From Pirellulales bacterium (GTDB lineage Bacteria; Planctomycetota; Planctomycetia; Pirellulales; UBA1268), in NCBI GenBank assembly GCA_018401745.1, contig JAGYJY010000016.1, positions 62,001 to 126,000 on the forward strand: a stretch of DNA of 64,000 nucleotides, written 5' to 3'. Under the pieces are notes generated by a model. That model did no database searches. It saw only the letters and a list, made by a program, of their open reading frames with translations, and was not told where the DNA came from. The stretch's first letter is position 1; each line of letters starts with the position of its first letter. Below are positions 1 to 7,962 of this stretch, in pieces. The position numbers and the translations under genes were made by a program.

Positions 1-183
1 GTGATCGGTCAGTCGACCCGCGATGGAGCCCAGCCGGCCAGCGATCCCGTCGGCATCCCCAACCTCGTGGCCACGATCATGGAGCGGCTGCTCGACCTCT
101 CCACCGTCCGCCTCCAGACCGACCTGCCCACGAGCCTGCAAGCCCTCTTTGCCCGCGGCACACCAATCCCCGGCCTGGGCTGA
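1..183 (+). CDS. 3' end of an unidentified protein (partial, begins before the window)
   Basis: The frame is open from the first base to a TGA at 181-183. Its third codon positions are almost all G or C, as expected of real coding sequence here, so this is probably the C-terminal 60 residues of a longer protein. The end reads LFARGTPIPGLG. I do not recognise the family. The last 39 bases, including the stop, lie within a 41-bp direct repeat whose second copy is at 1709-1749. That suggests a cassette entered at the 3' end of this gene and left its reading frame intact. Before the insertion the gene would have converged on the flotillin gene with a gap of about 57 bases. Confidence 0.6.
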   Translation: MIGQSTRDGAQPASDPVGIPNLVATIMERLLDLSTVRLQTDLPTSLQALFARGTPIPGLG

Positions 184-185
184 GC
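145..185. repeat. 41-bp direct repeat, left copy (putative attachment site)
   Basis: These 41 bases are identical to 1709-1749. The match breaks at 144/1708 and at 186/1750. The copy covers the last 13 codons and the stop of the upstream gene. Perfect repeats that restore a gene's 3' end are typical of site-specific integration. Confidence 0.85.
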
Positions 186-250
186 GTGAGCCTCGTGACC
201 AGTCCTGCGACCCAATCGCCTGCCGCAAGGTGCCATCCCGAACGCGCTGC

Positions 251-849
251 TCAGGTGTTTTGGCACTCTGTCACGTTCGCGAGGACCGCTCGTTGCACGG
301 TTTGCGGATACCGGGCGAGCAGACTGTCTTCGACAACCAGCTGGTTGAGTTTTCGAAACGTGTACAAGGTTCGAGGATCGAGCCCCCGTCGTCGCATGAC
401 GTAGAACAGATCACAGAACGCCTGCTCCGGCGTCGCTATCCCCCCTCTGCCGGCGCTGCGTACACCCGAGGACTCACGGTCACAAAGACCATCGTTCCGA
501 GCGGGCTCGACCGTCGTCGCGATCGATTGTGTCGCCGTTGCGTGAAGCAGTCGATCTCGCGGGGCTGCTGCGTGATGTACCCGTGCTGAGCCAGCGCCCA
601 CGCTGCAGTCACATACGCCGTGGAATCGATCGCTGTCGCCAGTGAGGCTGGCGTCACCCCAGCGGGCAGGCCGTAGAGTCCGGTGGCCCAGCGGCAGACC
701 ATCCCCTGCTTGACGAGCCTGCCGAGCTCGACATTCATCACCGTGCGAGACGCTCCTGCAACATTCGCCATCTCCGTTACGGTGAAGAGCGTCTTTCCAA
801 AACAGTCTCGCTGATCGTTGAGATAGCGAACCCACGCAAGCGCTCTCAC
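251..849 (-). pseudogene. AbiEi-like winged-helix regulator/antitoxin, interrupted by a one-base frameshift
   Basis: The N-terminal part reads from GTG at 849 to a TAG at 436. The remainder (ATPEQAFCDLFYVMRRRGLDPR onward, positions about 442 to 251) lies in the -1 frame. Joined, they give a protein of about 200 residues with an N-terminal winged helix (residues about 22-62) and the ATPE-type core seen in AbiEi-family antitoxins, which repress their own operon and neutralise AbiEii. The break falls on six G residues (minus strand, 445-440), in frame as G GGG GGA, a perfect X XXY YYZ slippery heptamer. The gene may therefore be phase-variable, made by -1 frameshifting, inactivated, or simply mis-sequenced. 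The start overlaps the stop of the nucleotidyltransferase as GTGA, which implies translational coupling. Confidence 0.6.
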
Positions 850-1634
850 GGTGTCTCCGCTCCCGCACCGCCGCAGATCTCGGTGAGCAGCTGCGTCGCG
901 CTTTCGAGGACAACATGACCGCCACCGTTGGTGCTCAAAGCGAACGCCGTCGGAGGGTCCACCTGCTCACGAATCACTGCATCGACTGCCTTGGCATGTC
1001 GCTTTGCGGCGATTTTCAGGTCCTTCAGTCGCCGCTCAACAACATCACCCCCGAGTCGCAGCAGCTGTCGCTTGGTGGCCAACCGCGTGCGAATCTCGCC
1101 AGAGGCATGGCTCGAAAACAAGAAGAGATCAAGCAGATCTCGATGCTCAAGAAATGGCCGCATGAGAATAGCGAGGACTTTTGATTCCAGCATGTCGGCG
1201 TCCGACACCGTGCAGTACACCACGCCATCGGCTGTCCGCACGATGGGTGCATCAGCGAGTTCAAGACGCGTCACGTCGACTGGGATTTCGATGCGGCCGA
1301 GGTCTGAGCCCAGTCTCCAGAATGCAAGATCCACCACGGCCACTGCTTCCGACTCGTCGGGCATGCTTCCCGCAGCAACCGATCCGTCGAGACCGTGGAG
1401 ACGCCGCACCTCAGGCAGAAGGCGTCGCCCAAACAGCGCGATCAGTTCGCGCTGCTTGGCCACAAGATCGCCATGCCAGTGAAAGTCGATATCCACCGAC
1501 CGTCTGGGACCACGGTCGAGCATGCGATACCGGAAGCCACCCACAAGACACAGGCCGGCTCCCGCAGGCTGTGTGGCCACCAAGCCGGCAACCATCCTCT
1601 GAAGGATCTCGGAGATCGCGTCTCGATCGACCAT
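846..1634 (-). CDS. AbiEii-like nucleotidyltransferase (putative toxin)
   Basis: This protein of about 262 residues has the nucleotidyltransferase signature: GGFR at residues 32-35 and DID followed by F at 48-51. That pattern is characteristic of AbiEii/COG2253 toxins, which act through NTP transfer, in studied cases onto tRNA. I chose ATG at 1634 because the open frame continues upstream to 1871 through the repeat and the presumed operator, which is unlikely to be coding. A TTG about ten codons upstream is an alternative. In classical AbiE operons the regulator gene comes first; here the nucleotidyltransferase is first and the regulator follows with a 4-base overlap. The family call is by motif and neighbour and is fairly secure; toxicity is inferred. 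Confidence 0.7.
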   Translation of the reverse strand: MVDRDAISEILQRMVAGLVATQPAGAGLCLVGGFRYRMLDRGPRRSVDIDFHWHGDLVAKQRELIALFGRRLLPEVRRLHGLDGSVAAGSMPDESEAVAVVDLAFWRLGSDLGRIEIPVDVTRLELADAPIVRTADGVVYCTVSDADMLESKVLAILMRPFLEHRDLLDLFLFSSHASGEIRTRLATKRQLLRLGGDVVERRLKDLKIAAKRHAKAVDAVIREQVDPPTAFALSTNGGGHVVLESATQLLTEICGGAGAETP

Positions 1635-1648
1635 GCTGAGAGCTCGCT

Positions 1649-1692
1649 TTGCGTAACGCTTCAAAGCTAATATGTTTTTCTTTGTTACGCAA
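1649..1692 (-). promoter_or_regulatory. Inverted repeat flanking the cassette promoter (putative operator)
   Basis: TTGCGTAAC at 1649-1657 and its exact reverse complement GTTACGCAA at 1684-1692 flank 26 AT-rich bases, in otherwise GC-rich DNA. The site lies just upstream of the chosen start at 1634 and on the promoter side of the operon. AbiEi proteins are known to bind inverted repeats in their own promoters, so this is the likely autoregulatory site. No good -35/-10 pair with normal spacing is visible. Confidence 0.55.
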
Positions 1693-1708
1693 GAATGGGC
1701 TCTTGAGT

Positions 1709-1749
1709 CTCTTTGCCCGCGGCACACCAATCCCCGGCCTGGGCTGAGC
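1709..1749. repeat. 41-bp direct repeat, right copy
   Basis: Perfect second copy of 145-185, lying between the cassette promoter and the 3' end of the flotillin gene. It still encodes the LFARGTPIPGLG end and the TGA, now detached from any gene. Confidence 0.85.
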
Positions 1750-1803
1750 CGCTGACGCGGTCTGCTGGCATGCACGGGCCGGCAGCGGCGGTGGCTGTGC
1801 TTC

Positions 1804-3402
1804 TTAGCTTTGGCTTTCCCTGGCGGCGACTGCCGGAGGAGGGCTGCTGCCAGCTGGCTCTGGCTGCCCATGCTTCACCTGCCCCAGCACACCGGGCAGT
1901 TCGATGCCGGCCTGCGAGGCGAGTTCGTGCATCGGGGGCAGGGCGCCGATCAGGCCGGAGAGAAAGTCGCTGGTCGATCCCTTGCCGCCAGCCGACTGCC
2001 GGCCACCGTCCCAGACGGTGATCTTGTCGATCTTGAGATTGGCGATCGCCTTCACCTGCTCCTTGATCAGCTCAGGCAGCTGCTCGATCAGTAGCAGCGT
2101 CGGGGCGATCTGCGGATTCTCCGCACAGGCCTCAACCAGTTTGCGGTAGCCGTCTGCCTTGGCCTCGAGCACCTTGCGAACGCCTTCGGCCTCGGCGTTG
2201 TAGCGAGCGAGGATCGCGTCCGCCTCGCCAGCGGCTTCCCGCCGCTGCTTTTCAGCACTGGCTTCGGCTGCAATTTCAACCTGCTTCTTACGGATCTCCT
2301 CCGGCGCGATGATCTCCTTGGAGAGCCGGGCGAGCTCCTGCTCGCGCTCCTTCTCGAGAATCGCACGGGCAGCCTCGGCCCTGGCCACGTCGCTTCGCCG
2401 CTGCGCCTCAGCACGCACCTCGGCAAGCTTCGCATCACTTTCGGCCACCTCGGCACTGGAGGTGTTTTCTCCCTGCCGAGCAAGCGACTCCGCCTTCGCC
2501 GTCTGCACACGCTGCGACTGCTCGGCGTTTTTGCGGGCGATGGCGGTTTCCGCGGTGCGGTCTGCCGTGGCGATCTCATGGTTGCGCTGCGACTCCGCCT
2601 CACCGGTGATCGCATCCGCCTCAAACTTGGCCAGGGCCAGCCTCTGGCCACGATCGGCCTGCTTGCGGCCCTCCTCGGCCTTGGCATTTTCCTCAGCGAC
2701 TCGCACCTCACGTTGACGAAACGCCTCGGCCTCACCGATCGCGCCTTCCCGCTCCTGCTGGGCGACCTCAACCTTGGCCCGGTTGATCGCCTCGGCCGCC
2801 GCACGTTTGCCAATCGCCTGGATATAGCCGCTTTCGTCGGTGATGTCGCGGATGTTTACGTTGATCAGCTCAAGGCCGATCTTATTGATCTCCTCGGCAA
2901 CGTTTTCGTTGACGAGCGTCATAAACTTCTCGCGGTCTTTGTTGATCTCCTCGATCGACAGGGTCGCGATCACCAGCCGCAGCTGGCCAAGAATGATGTC
3001 TTGCGCCTGCTCGCGAATCGTGTTTTCCTTGAGCATCAGGAGACGCTCTGCTGCGTTGTTCATCAGCACCGGATCGGTGGAGATGCCGACGGTGAACGTG
3101 CTCGGCACATTCACGCGAATGTTGTTGAGCGAGAGCGCGCCCTCCAGCGGAATCTCGATCACCAGCGGCTCGAGGGAGAGAAACTCGTGCGCCTGAATCA
3201 GCGGAATCACGAAGGCGCCACCGCCATGCAGACACTTCGCCGCCTTCTGGCCGCCGACCTGCCCGTAGATCACCAGAATCCGATTGGAGGGGCAACGCTG
3301 GTATTGCTTGAGGATGAAGATCAGGAAGAACAGCAGGATCAGTCCGGCCGCAGCAAACAGGCCGATCCACAGCAGTCCAGAGAGGGCTTGGCCTTCAGGC
3401 AT
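1804..3402 (-). CDS. Flotillin-like SPFH/band 7 membrane scaffold protein
   Basis: This 532-residue protein has an N-terminal membrane segment (residues about 8-32) and an SPFH/PHB domain (about 35-220). A long Ala/Glu/Arg-rich coiled coil follows (about 220-430), with the EA-rich repeats typical of flotillins, and then a short variable tail. Flotillins oligomerise at the membrane and organise ordered microdomains. The partner gene upstream on the same strand encodes an NfeD-like protein, the usual bacterial companion (as in the B. subtilis YuaF/FloT pair), with a 73-base gap. The start at 3402 gives the natural N-terminal membrane helix, although no clear Shine-Dalgarno precedes it. The 3' end now faces the right-hand repeat of the AbiE-like cassette. 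Confidence 0.9.
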   Translation of the reverse strand: MPEGQALSGLLWIGLFAAAGLILLFFLIFILKQYQRCPSNRILVIYGQVGGQKAAKCLHGGGAFVIPLIQAHEFLSLEPLVIEIPLEGALSLNNIRVNVPSTFTVGISTDPVLMNNAAERLLMLKENTIREQAQDIILGQLRLVIATLSIEEINKDREKFMTLVNENVAEEINKIGLELINVNIRDITDESGYIQAIGKRAAAEAINRAKVEVAQQEREGAIGEAEAFRQREVRVAEENAKAEEGRKQADRGQRLALAKFEADAITGEAESQRNHEIATADRTAETAIARKNAEQSQRVQTAKAESLARQGENTSSAEVAESDAKLAEVRAEAQRRSDVARAEAARAILEKEREQELARLSKEIIAPEEIRKKQVEIAAEASAEKQRREAAGEADAILARYNAEAEGVRKVLEAKADGYRKLVEACAENPQIAPTLLLIEQLPELIKEQVKAIANLKIDKITVWDGGRQSAGGKGSTSDFLSGLIGALPPMHELASQAGIELPGVLGQVKHGQPEPAGSSPPPAVAARESQS

Positions 3403-3475
3403 GATGAAAACTCACTTTGCAGAGGAGAAGAACGGTGAGGGTGTGTTGGGGCTGAGACAGTGGAGCCCGTTTTCG

Positions 3476-4048
3476 TCAGGCAGGCTCCACCTCGAGCATG
3501 CCATCGTCGCGCATCCGCGTCACGCGAACCGCGGCCTGCGGCGCTACCGCTCGCCCGCCGGCGGAGGCTCGGTATTCCCGCTGCCGATTGCGGATCACCA
3601 CCCGCACCCGACCGCTTCCGGATGGAGGGATGGCCACTGTGACAGTGCCGGTGTGGCCCACCGCCTCAGCCCGGCGGACGTTGCCGCTGCCGTTGAGGCT
3701 GTAGACCAGGCGAAAGCCCACCCAGAGCATCCGCAGAAAGATCACACCGATGGCGATCCCAAAAACGGCCGCGGCGTTCCACGACCAGCCCATGCTCCGC
3801 AAAGCGACGAGGCCGCCCCAGCCCCAGCCCATGCCGAAGCCGATCACGCCTTGAAACGAGAGAATCTTGAAGGAGCTGGTGTCGGATCCGCTGCCATCGG
3901 GCACATCGAGGTCGAGATCCGCTCCAGCATCAACGCCACCATCTCCGCCGACAAACATCAGCAGAACAGTCACGCCAAAGAGCAGCGTGGCGATAAACGC
4001 CACTCCTGCAAACCACTGGGCGCCCCCGGTGAGCAGCAGATCAAGCAT
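3476..4048 (-). CDS. NfeD-like membrane protein, flotillin partner
   Basis: This protein of about 190 residues has three hydrophobic segments (about 10-30, 70-95 and 98-115), an acidic Asp/Gly-rich loop between the first two, and a C-terminal soluble part of about 70 residues. The C-terminal part fits the NfeD OB-fold (GHTGTVTVAIPPSGSGRVRV region). Such proteins are encoded next to flotillins and are thought to tether or regulate them in membrane domains. I start at ATG 4048, which places the first membrane helix immediately at the N-terminus. The frame extends upstream to 4234, but that would cross a strong hairpin and adds nothing family-like. Distribution of the two proteins in the cell is inferred from the family. 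Confidence 0.75.
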   Translation of the reverse strand: MLDLLLTGGAQWFAGVAFIATLLFGVTVLLMFVGGDGGVDAGADLDLDVPDGSGSDTSSFKILSFQGVIGFGMGWGWGGLVALRSMGWSWNAAAVFGIAIGVIFLRMLWVGFRLVYSLNGSGNVRRAEAVGHTGTVTVAIPPSGSGRVRVVIRNRQREYRASAGGRAVAPQAAVRVTRMRDDGMLEVEPA

Positions 4049-4192
4049 GGAAGAGCCGCCAGATGTGAAGAGGAGGAAATCCTTGCCTTTCAAAAACTTA
4101 GCACGGTTTTTCGGGTCGTGCAGGTCTGGGAAAACGGCCACCTGCAACGATTCTCCGGTCGCCTTCTCCGGGCCACAGGCATCTTGACGCAC

Positions 4193-4229
4193 GATGCCCG
4201 CGGCTCTGCAGCAGAGAACCGCGGGCATC
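4193..4229 (-). terminator. Strong hairpin between the SGNH hydrolase and NfeD genes
   Basis: GATGCCCGCGG (4193-4203) pairs perfectly with CCGCGGGCATC (4219-4229), and the loop contains a further CTCTG/CAGAG stem. It lies 49 bases beyond the SGNH hydrolase stop and upstream of the NfeD gene. No U-run follows on the minus strand, so termination or processing is inferred from stem strength and position. Confidence 0.55.
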
Positions 4230-4277
4230 TGCACTGTCGTCGCACGGGATTCCTCAGCAGCAAACGGCTGCTCGCCG

Positions 4278-5039
4278 TTATTCGCCGAGCAGCTTGGCCA
4301 GCGTCGGCTCCATCGCCTCGGCCCAGATCTTGTAGCCAGCGGCCTCGGGATGCAGCAGGTCGGGCATGACCTCTTTGGTGAGCACGCCGTCTTCGGTCAG
4401 GAAGGCATCGTTGATGTTCAGGAAGACCACCGTCTCGTCGTTGCCGATCTTTTCAAGCATGCCATTGGTCAGGTCGTTGTTTTCCCGCTGCGGGTCGGCC
4501 GCCTCCGCCGACCTCGGGAAGATGCCCAGCAGCAGCACCTTGGTCTTCGGCGACTTCTCCTGAATCCGCTGCACGATCCGAATCACACCGGTCGCAATCA
4601 CCTCAGGGGCATCCCTCCGGTGGCCGGTGTTGTTGGTGCCGATCATGATCACGGCCACCTTTGGCTGGTAGCCATCGAGCTCGCCATGGTCGAGCCGCCA
4701 GAGCACATGCTCGGTGCGGTCGCCGCTGTAGCCGAGGTTGATCGCCTTGCGGTCGCCGTAAAACTCCGCCCAGGTCTCCTTGCCGTGGCCTTCCCAGCCA
4801 TGGGTGATCGAGTCGCCGATGAAGGCAATCTCCCAGCCACCCTCTTTCGCCAGGGCCAGCTTCTCCTCGTGCCGCTTCTTCCACCATTCTTGGTCGAGGC
4901 GATCATCGGGCGTCGTCGCCACCTGCATGCTTTCCGACGTGGGCACCTCGACCGCACGGCTCGTCGCGGCCCCACACACCACCGCACCCAGCGACACCGC
5001 ACCGAGCACCGCACACCGCAAACTTCTGATCACGGCCAT
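4278..5039 (-). CDS. Secreted SGNH/GDSL-type esterase
   Basis: This 253-residue protein has a signal peptide of about 30 residues. The SGNH hydrolase blocks follow in order: IGDSITHG around residue 74 (nucleophile Ser), a Gly block (NLGYSGDRTEH), IGTNN around 140 (oxyanion Asn) and PDLLHP near the C-terminus (catalytic Asp and His). Such enzymes deacylate carbohydrate esters or lipids. In this setting, beside a sulfatase and Gfo/Idh/MocA proteins, removal of acetyl groups from polysaccharides is plausible but unproven. GAGGAG six bases before the ATG at 5039 supports the start. A strong hairpin follows the stop. Confidence 0.85.
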   Translation of the reverse strand: MAVIRSLRCAVLGAVSLGAVVCGAATSRAVEVPTSESMQVATTPDDRLDQEWWKKRHEEKLALAKEGGWEIAFIGDSITHGWEGHGKETWAEFYGDRKAINLGYSGDRTEHVLWRLDHGELDGYQPKVAVIMIGTNNTGHRRDAPEVIATGVIRIVQRIQEKSPKTKVLLLGIFPRSAEAADPQRENNDLTNGMLEKIGNDETVVFLNINDAFLTEDGVLTKEVMPDLLHPEAAGYKIWAEAMEPTLAKLLGE

Positions 5040-5117
5040 CTCTCACTCCTCGCAAAGAAAAACGTCGAACGCATGCCCCCGTTGATTCATCGCCGCCTGC
5101 GGCCGGCCGTTCCCAGC

Positions 5118-6482
5118 TCAGCCACACGCCGGCACCGCGAAGCCGTCGCGATACTCCTTGGTGAGCAGGGCGTTGGCCTCCGGAGCATTTGCGAACTCCC
5201 CAGCCTCGGCATCCCACTCCAGCACCGTCTGCGGCTCGCTCAGCTGACCACTGACCGGATTGAGCGTCGCCACTGCCAGCCGAGTTGCGACGTTGCCCAA
5301 CTGCACAGCTTCCGCCAGCGGGCCTGCGTAGCTGAAGCTGTCGGTCGTCTGCTCGCCCGCCATCGCGGCATCCACCCAGTCGTGCCAGTGGTTGCGGCCT
5401 TCGATTTCCGGCATCGCAAAGCCGGCATACTTCTCCAGCGGATAGAGCGACGGCATGCCCACATGCGGGAGAACCATCGTGCCCTCTTCCCCGATGAAGA
5501 GGCTCCCTCCACCTGGGAGATCAACGTCTCCCGGCATCTGCGCGAGTGAATGGGCAGGCTTCAGGCCGCCATCCATCCAGGTCAACGGCAGCGTGTCGCC
5601 AGCGGTCAACTCCGTGCCGGCAAACTCATACCGGACCGTCTCGTAGGTCGGCCAGACCTGGCTGTTGATCCCACTGTTGGCAGCCTGCACCCGCAGCGGC
5701 GTGGAGATGCCCGTCGCGGTAAACACGGGGTCCAGCACATGGCAGCCAAAGTCGCCCAGCGCCCCACCACCAAAATCCTGCCAGTCACGCCAGGTGAAGG
5801 GGTGGTAGGCCGGGGCATACGCTCGCATCGCAGCGGCCCCGATCCAGAGGTTCCAGTCGACGTTGGCGGGCACTGGTGCTGCGGGAGGAGCCGCAAAGAG
5901 CCGCGTTCTCTGATTGCCCGTGACGCCGATCCAGGAATGCACCTCCCGCACCTTGCCGATCACACCATCGCGAACAAGCCGCGTGCCAAGGCGGTAGGCC
6001 ACATGCGAATGGATCTGATTCCCCATCTGCGTCGTCACGCCGGCCTTTTCCGCCCACAGCCGCATCTGCCGGCATTCCCAGACAGTATGGGCCAACGGCT
6101 TCTGGCAGTAGACATGCTTCCCCTGCTGCATTGCGGCAACGGCCACAGGGGCGTGCATGTGGTCGGGCGTATCGACGAGCACCGCATCCACAGACTCGTC
6201 GAGCTGAGCAAACATCTCCCGGTAGTCGCGAAAATGCGGCACGCCAGGAAATGTCTCGTCGGCCCGCCCAAACCTGTTGGTGTCGATGTCGCAAAACCCA
6301 ACAAACTGCACCGACGGATGGCTTCCCACCTGCGAGAGGTCGGAGAAGCCCATCCCGTCGGCGCCGACGCAGGCGACCTGCAGCTTGCTGGCCAGATTGC
6401 GACCTCGGACCACACCGGGAACGACAGCCGCAGCCAGCCCCAGGCCAGCCGACGTTAAAAACCCGCGGCGAGCGATCGCCAT
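5118..6482 (-). CDS. Twin-arginine-exported Gfo/Idh/MocA family oxidoreductase
   Basis: This 454-residue protein begins with a Tat-like signal (RRGFLTSAGLGLAAAVV). A Rossmann NAD(P)-binding domain follows (VACVGADGMGFSDL near residue 36), with the CQKPLAHT motif around 127 in the place of the usual EKP, and then the C-terminal alpha/beta substrate domain. Members act on sugars and cyclitols, often as periplasmic oxidoreductases carrying a tightly held cofactor. GAGGT before ATG 6482 supports the start. It lies between an SGNH esterase and a second Gfo/Idh/MocA gene, with a 17-base gap to the latter, so the pair is probably one transcript. Substrate unknown. Confidence 0.85.
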   Translation of the reverse strand: MAIARRGFLTSAGLGLAAAVVPGVVRGRNLASKLQVACVGADGMGFSDLSQVGSHPSVQFVGFCDIDTNRFGRADETFPGVPHFRDYREMFAQLDESVDAVLVDTPDHMHAPVAVAAMQQGKHVYCQKPLAHTVWECRQMRLWAEKAGVTTQMGNQIHSHVAYRLGTRLVRDGVIGKVREVHSWIGVTGNQRTRLFAAPPAAPVPANVDWNLWIGAAAMRAYAPAYHPFTWRDWQDFGGGALGDFGCHVLDPVFTATGISTPLRVQAANSGINSQVWPTYETVRYEFAGTELTAGDTLPLTWMDGGLKPAHSLAQMPGDVDLPGGGSLFIGEEGTMVLPHVGMPSLYPLEKYAGFAMPEIEGRNHWHDWVDAAMAGEQTTDSFSYAGPLAEAVQLGNVATRLAVATLNPVSGQLSEPQTVLEWDAEAGEFANAPEANALLTKEYRDGFAVPACG

Positions 6483-6499
6483 GGCACACCTCTTTCTGT

Positions 6500-7816
6500 T
6501 CAGACCAGCTTCGTCTTGCCAGGAATCGCAAACTGCGGCTCCGGCAGGTCGGCATCCCAGCTGAGATTCTTCGGGAAGAGGTCGATCTCCGACTTCTCCG
6601 CGAGGTAGTCGAAGGCCACCTTCTGCCCGGTGTAGGCCGCCACGCGACCGAGCACGGCCACGAGCGAACTATCGGCGGTCTGGGCGAGCTCGACGATCGG
6701 ATTGCCAGCCCTGATCGAATCGATCAGATCTCTGTGCTCCTGCTTGTAGGCGTCGGCAATGCTGCCGCCCATCTCCCAGACAAGCTCCCCCTTCATGTCG
6801 TAAATCCGCGAGCCACTGTTGATCGCCCCGATCTCGCAGCGGCCCGTGGAGCCGTAGATCACGCTGCCATTGTCGCCGGTGGTGTCAGGAATCTGACGGC
6901 ACATAAACGACACGATCTTGTTGCCGGGATACTCGTAGTCGACGACGACGTTGTCCCACATCTCGCTGTCAGCCGGACGGGTGAAGCGGCCGCCTGAGCC
7001 GTAGGCCGAGACAGGGTTGGCCCCCATCACCCAGTTGATGGTGTCGATGTTGTGCACTGCCTGCTCGACAATCTGATCACCACTGAGCCAGATGAAGTGC
7101 ATCCAGTTGTTCATCTGATATTCGGCGTCGCTCATCTCCGGCTGCCGTGGGCGATACCAGATGCCGGACGAGCAGTAGCGGGTGGTTGCTGAGACGATCT
7201 CTCCGATCGCCCCCTTGCGAATCTGCTCAATCGCGCCGATGTAGTTGGTCTGCCGGCGATACTGTGTGCCGGTGACGATGCCTGTCCCGTTGGCTGCCGC
7301 CATCGCGTGGGCCTCGAGGCAGATGCGGTAGCCGGCCGGATCGACGCAGGAGGGCTTCTCGGCAAACACATGCTTGCCAGCCGCCACGGCATCCCGCACA
7401 TACGCCGGCCGGAACCCGGGCGAGGTTGTCATGATCACCACGTCGACTTCCGGGTCGTCGAGCACTCGGCGATAGGCATCGAGGCCCTCGTAGATCTTCG
7501 CATCGGGCAGCTCGACCTTGCCTTCGTGGGCTCCCTGCATCGCCCGCCGCATCTGATCGGCCTTGGTGGCGTAGAGATCGGCCGCAGCCACGAGCTTGAT
7601 GTTGTCGTTGATCGAGAGGGAGTCGTTGATCGCGCCCGACCCACGGCCGCCGCAGCCGACAACGGCCAGCCGCAGCTCGCGGGTCTCTTCGGCCGCCTCC
7701 ACAGAGGAGTGCACCGCGAGCCCGGCTGCCATGGAGGCGGCGGCGGAACTGCCGAGAAAGCTGCGGCGGCTTGGCTGGGAAATGGTGGCATCGTCGGTGC
7801 GGTCTGGCTGCGTCAT
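6500..7816 (-). CDS. Twin-arginine-exported Gfo/Idh/MocA family oxidoreductase (second copy)
   Basis: About 438 residues. A Tat signal is visible (SRRSFLGSSAAASMAAGLAV), followed by the nucleotide-binding loop VVGCGGRGSGAINDS, the EKP motif (FAEKPSCVD) and a C-terminal substrate domain with the MNNWMHFIWLSGDQIVEQ and HNIDTINWV segments common in planctomycete members. I start at ATG 7816 because AGGTGA sits directly before it; an in-frame ATG at 7834 lacks a ribosome site. It is about as similar to its downstream neighbour as family membership requires, so the two are unlikely to be a recent duplication. Function in periplasmic sugar oxidation or reduction is inferred. Confidence 0.85.
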   Translation of the reverse strand: MTQPDRTDDATISQPSRRSFLGSSAAASMAAGLAVHSSVEAAEETRELRLAVVGCGGRGSGAINDSLSINDNIKLVAAADLYATKADQMRRAMQGAHEGKVELPDAKIYEGLDAYRRVLDDPEVDVVIMTTSPGFRPAYVRDAVAAGKHVFAEKPSCVDPAGYRICLEAHAMAAANGTGIVTGTQYRRQTNYIGAIEQIRKGAIGEIVSATTRYCSSGIWYRPRQPEMSDAEYQMNNWMHFIWLSGDQIVEQAVHNIDTINWVMGANPVSAYGSGGRFTRPADSEMWDNVVVDYEYPGNKIVSFMCRQIPDTTGDNGSVIYGSTGRCEIGAINSGSRIYDMKGELVWEMGGSIADAYKQEHRDLIDSIRAGNPIVELAQTADSSLVAVLGRVAAYTGQKVAFDYLAEKSEIDLFPKNLSWDADLPEPQFAIPGKTKLV

Positions 7817-7962
7817 CGGATCACCTGCTTGCATATGAACTGGTACAGAGTTGTTAACGTGACTGGTGGAATCGCGACTGCCGTCAACGCCTCAGCGTCA
7901 GCGGAGACAGCCGCAACCGCTCCCACCCCGTTCGGGCCACCATCATAGCCCGGACCGAAGCC

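Larger units (their letters stand above)
145..1749. mobile_element. Putative mini-island: AbiE-like cassette between 41-bp direct repeats
   Basis: The segment between the repeats holds only two reverse-strand genes, an AbiEii-like nucleotidyltransferase and an AbiEi-like winged-helix regulator, plus an AT-rich promoter with an inverted repeat. No integrase or transposase is present, so the element would have to move in trans, be a remnant, or have arisen by another recombination route. The layout (a repeat at the 3' end of a protein gene, defence-type cargo, and a second repeat on the far side) is what tyrosine-recombinase islands leave behind. The mechanism is inferred; the repeats and gene content are directly visible. 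Confidence 0.55.

Noticed and set aside
1635..1871. N-terminal extension of the nucleotidyltransferase to 1871
   Set aside because: It would read through the 41-bp repeat and the inverted-repeat promoter and encode a basic, low-complexity leader unlike the family.
4194..5549. A 451-codon forward frame spanning the SGNH and Gfo/Idh/MocA genes
   Set aside because: It runs through a hairpin, an intergenic gap and two well-supported reverse genes, so it cannot be real.
7835..7962. A regulatory RNA or short gene in the gap before the Gfo/Idh/MocA pair
   Set aside because: I saw no stable hairpin, ribosome site or coding bias; an ordinary promoter gap is enough.
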